A DNA stretch of 64,000 nucleotides from Burkholderia sp. USMB20 (GTDB taxonomy: Bacteria; Pseudomonadota; Gammaproteobacteria; Burkholderiales; Burkholderiaceae), in contig NZ_JTAN02000017.1 of NCBI RefSeq assembly GCF_000949135.2, positions 186,001 to 250,000 on the forward strand, in the 5' to 3' direction. The notes below the pieces were generated by a model, which was given only the letters and a program-made list of their open reading frames with translations, did no database searches and was not told where the DNA came from. This document shows, piece by piece, positions 62,310 to 64,000 of the stretch (the first letter of the stretch is position 1; every line of letters starts with the position of its first letter). The translations under genes and the position numbers were made by a program.

Positions 62310-62762
62310 ATGAATGAGATGAGCCTCACCTGGCAGGCACTGCCTGCCTTCATGGTCGGCTACAGCCTTGACCATACCCACCGCGTCGTCGTCGGCATTC
62401 GGGCTGCCAGCGCCGACGCAGCTTGCGCCATCGCCCGTGCGGCATTCGACGCCGGGACATTGTGGGACGACACGCCGGACATGCCGCTGCTCTACGACGA
62501 TTACGACGAGCTTGACGGGCAGGTCCTCAACTTCGATGCCACGTCAGTCGCAACGTGGCCAGCAGCCGATGTCTCGGTACGCGCAGTAAGACTCCATGCC
62601 GCTGCGCATCGGCTGCTCGCGTTCGCACGGCTTGCCGACAGACGGTTGCCGGTCGCAGCGGCAATCGAAGCGTGGCATCCCGATGCCCTGGTGCCGATGA
62701 CGGTCACCGCCCGGCAGGCGCGTGATCTCCGCGCACTGCTGGGCACGCTGGATGCCTGCTGA
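62310..62762 (+). CDS. conserved ICE protein, unknown function
   Basis: This 150-residue protein has no membrane segment and no known motif. The first half (LPAFMVGYSLDHTHRVVVGIRAASADAACAIARAAFDAGTLWDDTPDMPLLYDDYDE) is alpha/beta-like with an acidic stretch. ATG 62310 is used; ATG 62319 is also possible. It is preceded by the leader element. Confidence 0.62.
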   Translation: MNEMSLTWQALPAFMVGYSLDHTHRVVVGIRAASADAACAIARAAFDAGTLWDDTPDMPLLYDDYDELDGQVLNFDATSVATWPAADVSVRAVRLHAAAHRLLAFARLADRRLPVAAAIEAWHPDALVPMTVTARQARDLRALLGTLDAC

Positions 62763-63052
62763 CTCGCGAGTCCATTGCCGGACATCCCTGTGCGCCCCTC
62801 GAATGGGGCGCTTTCCCGGAACGTCCCATACGGCGTTCGGGGAAAGCGTGATTCGCAGCCCTCATTTCCGCTGATCTGCCGGCCGCAGATCCGTTGTCGC
62901 CCGTCACGCGGCACCTTTGCACCACCCGCAGCTTTCTTCCGGCGCCTTCGTCTGCGCGGCTGCAGCTTCGTTCGCGAAGCCTCGGAATTTTCCCCAACCG
63001 GCCCGGGTCCGCACCCGGTGGGTGCGCCGGACATTCAGACTGGAGCACCCCC
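62763..63052 (+). other. noncoding segment with two leader-like hairpins
   Basis: This 290-bp gap has no gene. A hairpin GCGCCCC/GGGGCGC lies at 62792-62811, and the leader copy 8 lies at 62991-63052 (CCAACC box, CCGGGT-ccgc-ACCCGG at 63003-63018, CTGGAG). Confidence 0.5.
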
Positions 63053-63664
63053 ATGCTGTATCCCATCAAGGAATTGCAGGACATCTTCGTCGACGCCTGC
63101 GTGCGCGCACCCAATGGCGAACTCGTCTTCGTCTCCGTCTTCGGACGCGATGGCGCCGTTCAGCAGCTGTATGCCTCGCTACACCTGGGCATTCAGGAAG
63201 GCGGCATCCGGCAGCTCACGCTGCTCGATCCCGACAACAGCCAGCCGGTTGCGGCCGTTCCCGTCGGTGACCCTCGGCGGCTGGACAAGTACAGCGGTCG
63301 CCTGCCGAAAGACAACCTGTTCGGCAACCTCGTCCATACCTGGATTTACGACGAGTCGCTCCTTACCCCATCGAGAGCCGCAGGCTCGGCATGGCTATTG
63401 GTCGATCGCGAAACGCAGGTGCACGACGACGAGTCCCTGCAGGCCCGCGTCTGGTCACTGATCGAACAGCTCAGTCCAATACCGCTGCTGCCGCATTGGC
63501 GTACGCCGGTGCTCGACGCACTTGGCAGTCAGCTCGTCGCCCATCTCGGCGACGCGCCTTATGCGCCTGTCGGGCGCATCCACGCTTCGCAGGTCACGCT
63601 CCCCGACACGTTCGCGAAGGCGATCTCTGAATTCGTCAGCAGAGCAAAGCTCACGCTCGACTGA
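63053..63664 (+). CDS. conserved ICE protein, unknown function
   Basis: ATG 63053 gives 203 residues: MLYPIKELQDIFVDACVRAPNGELVFVSVFGRDGAVQQLYASLHLGIQ. It has a mixed alpha/beta composition, no signal peptide and no membrane helix. The C-terminal half has LLPHWRTPVLDALGSQLVAHLGDAPYAPVGRIHA. I do not recognise it. The leader element directly precedes it. Confidence 0.65.
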   Translation: MLYPIKELQDIFVDACVRAPNGELVFVSVFGRDGAVQQLYASLHLGIQEGGIRQLTLLDPDNSQPVAAVPVGDPRRLDKYSGRLPKDNLFGNLVHTWIYDESLLTPSRAAGSAWLLVDRETQVHDDESLQARVWSLIEQLSPIPLLPHWRTPVLDALGSQLVAHLGDAPYAPVGRIHASQVTLPDTFAKAISEFVSRAKLTLD

Positions 63665-63720
63665 CGCGCAGTAGCACTCATCCAGACCGCACGAGCCGCA
63701 CCTGCGGCCCCCGACATTTC

Positions 63721-63787
63721 CCCCAACCTGCGGGACTCACGCGTCCCGCCAGGGGAACGTGCGACCCGCGTCTTATGGAGACGTATC
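63721..63787 (+). repeat. recurrent 5' leader element, copy 9
   Basis: CCAACC box, then hairpin GCGGGAC-tcacgc-GTCCCGC (63730-63749), then 38 nt with ATGGAG before ATG 63788. The clearest copy. Confidence 0.7.
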
Positions 63788-64000
63788 ATGGAAGATCTAC
63801 AACTCGCTGTCATCGATAGCAACACCCCCGGTGACGATCTGGTGAGCGGCAATCAGTCTCGTGACGTGATTGCCCTGCCGGACTTCATTGCGAACTTCGG
63901 TGCCGGACTGCTGGAGGCTGTCCGCCAGCAGAATCCGTCAATCTATGATGGCCAGCGTCCACAACGCTGGGACGCGCTACTGGATGCACTTTCGCGCCAG
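63788..64000 (+). CDS. start of a large ICE protein (possible helicase/methyltransferase), partial
   Basis: ATG 63788 opens a frame of 71 residues cut by the window end (MEDLQLAVIDSNTPGDDL..ALPDFIANFGAGLLEAVRQQNPSIYDGQRP). The segment FIANFGAGLLEAVRQQNP resembles the N terminus of large DEAD/DEAH helicase-type proteins that follow DUF3275 and DUF6094 genes in similar ICEs, as I recall. The catalytic part is not in the window, so the product is uncertain. Confidence 0.55.
   Translation, partial: MEDLQLAVIDSNTPGDDLVSGNQSRDVIALPDFIANFGAGLLEAVRQQNPSIYDGQRPQRWDALLDALSRQ

Larger units (their letters stand above)
19387..64000 (+). mobile_element. integrative and conjugative element, left portion (right end not in window)
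   Basis: The element is delimited on the left by tRNA-Leu and a tyrosine integrase. It contains a relaxase, a coupling protein, a complete trb-type secretion operon, an AlpA-type regulator, DUF3577, DUF3275 and KlcA genes, and two cargo patches. The cargo at 21-33 kb is clearly less GC-rich than the core and uses more A/T-ending codons. The T4SS and maintenance genes are GC-rich like Burkholderia, so the element is a mosaic. At least 44.6 kb lie in the window. Confidence 0.9.

Noticed and set aside
19387-64000. CRISPR arrays or insertion sequences
   Set aside because: No regularly spaced repeats with unique spacers and no transposase-like frame were seen anywhere in the window.

Overview
The window is high-GC Burkholderia-type chromosomal DNA, most like the B. 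cepacia complex judged by gene content and protein sequences. It is interrupted by the left part of a large integrative and conjugative element (ICE).

Bases 1-19386 are core chromosome. They hold sulfonate utilisation genes (ssuC partial, ssuD, and a separate ssuA-like gene), a 3-hydroxyisobutyryl-CoA hydrolase, an SMR transporter, a UPF0303 protein and tRNA-fMet. These are followed by nudix-aat-bpt-pyrD, a cystine-type ABC binding protein and permease, a Gfo/Idh/MocA oxidoreductase, a FadR-type regulator, rpiA, an AmpD-like lipoprotein amidase, rlmB and rnr, then two tRNA-Leu(CAG) copies flanking ssuA. A duplicated tRNA-Leu 3' end lies between the two copies.

The second tRNA-Leu (19300-19386) is the probable attachment site: a P4-type tyrosine integrase starts 165 bp downstream. 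GC content then falls visibly through 21-33 kb. This cargo contains a membrane patatin (+) converging on a minus-strand cluster of ten genes: ThsB-like TIR, double TIR, SLOG, TIR, TIR-wHTH, SLOG-TIR fusion, a second ThsB-like TIR, Nmad2-like, MazG-like fusion and a UDG-superfamily protein. It looks like a nucleotide-signalling anti-phage island of Thoeris style but far more complex, and it is the best candidate for an undescribed system here.

From 33.2 to 50.8 kb lies the transfer module: an AlpA-type regulator, a SET-domain protein, a DUF4400-type membrane protein, the TraD coupling protein and a MobH-type relaxase (minus strand). Next is a hairpin-rich gap that may carry oriT. A trb/VirB-type type IV secretion operon follows on the plus strand (lytic transglycosylase, trbB C D E J, small membrane protein, trbL F G I, VirB9-like lipoprotein), with one small membrane gene inserted on the opposite strand.

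From 50.9 to 56.9 kb is a second cargo patch: a UvrD/HelIV-like helicase with a C-terminal zinc ribbon, an AbiEi/AbiEii toxin-antitoxin pair with repeated operators, an ACT-domain protein and an XRE regulator. From 57.3 kb to the window end is an ICE maintenance module (DUF3577, KlcA antirestriction, hypothetical proteins, DUF3275, DUF6094-type methyltransferase, and the start of what may be a large helicase). Most of its genes carry a recurrent 5' leader: a C(Y)AACC box, a covarying hairpin, then a start codon about 35-45 nt later. The right end of the ICE is outside the window.
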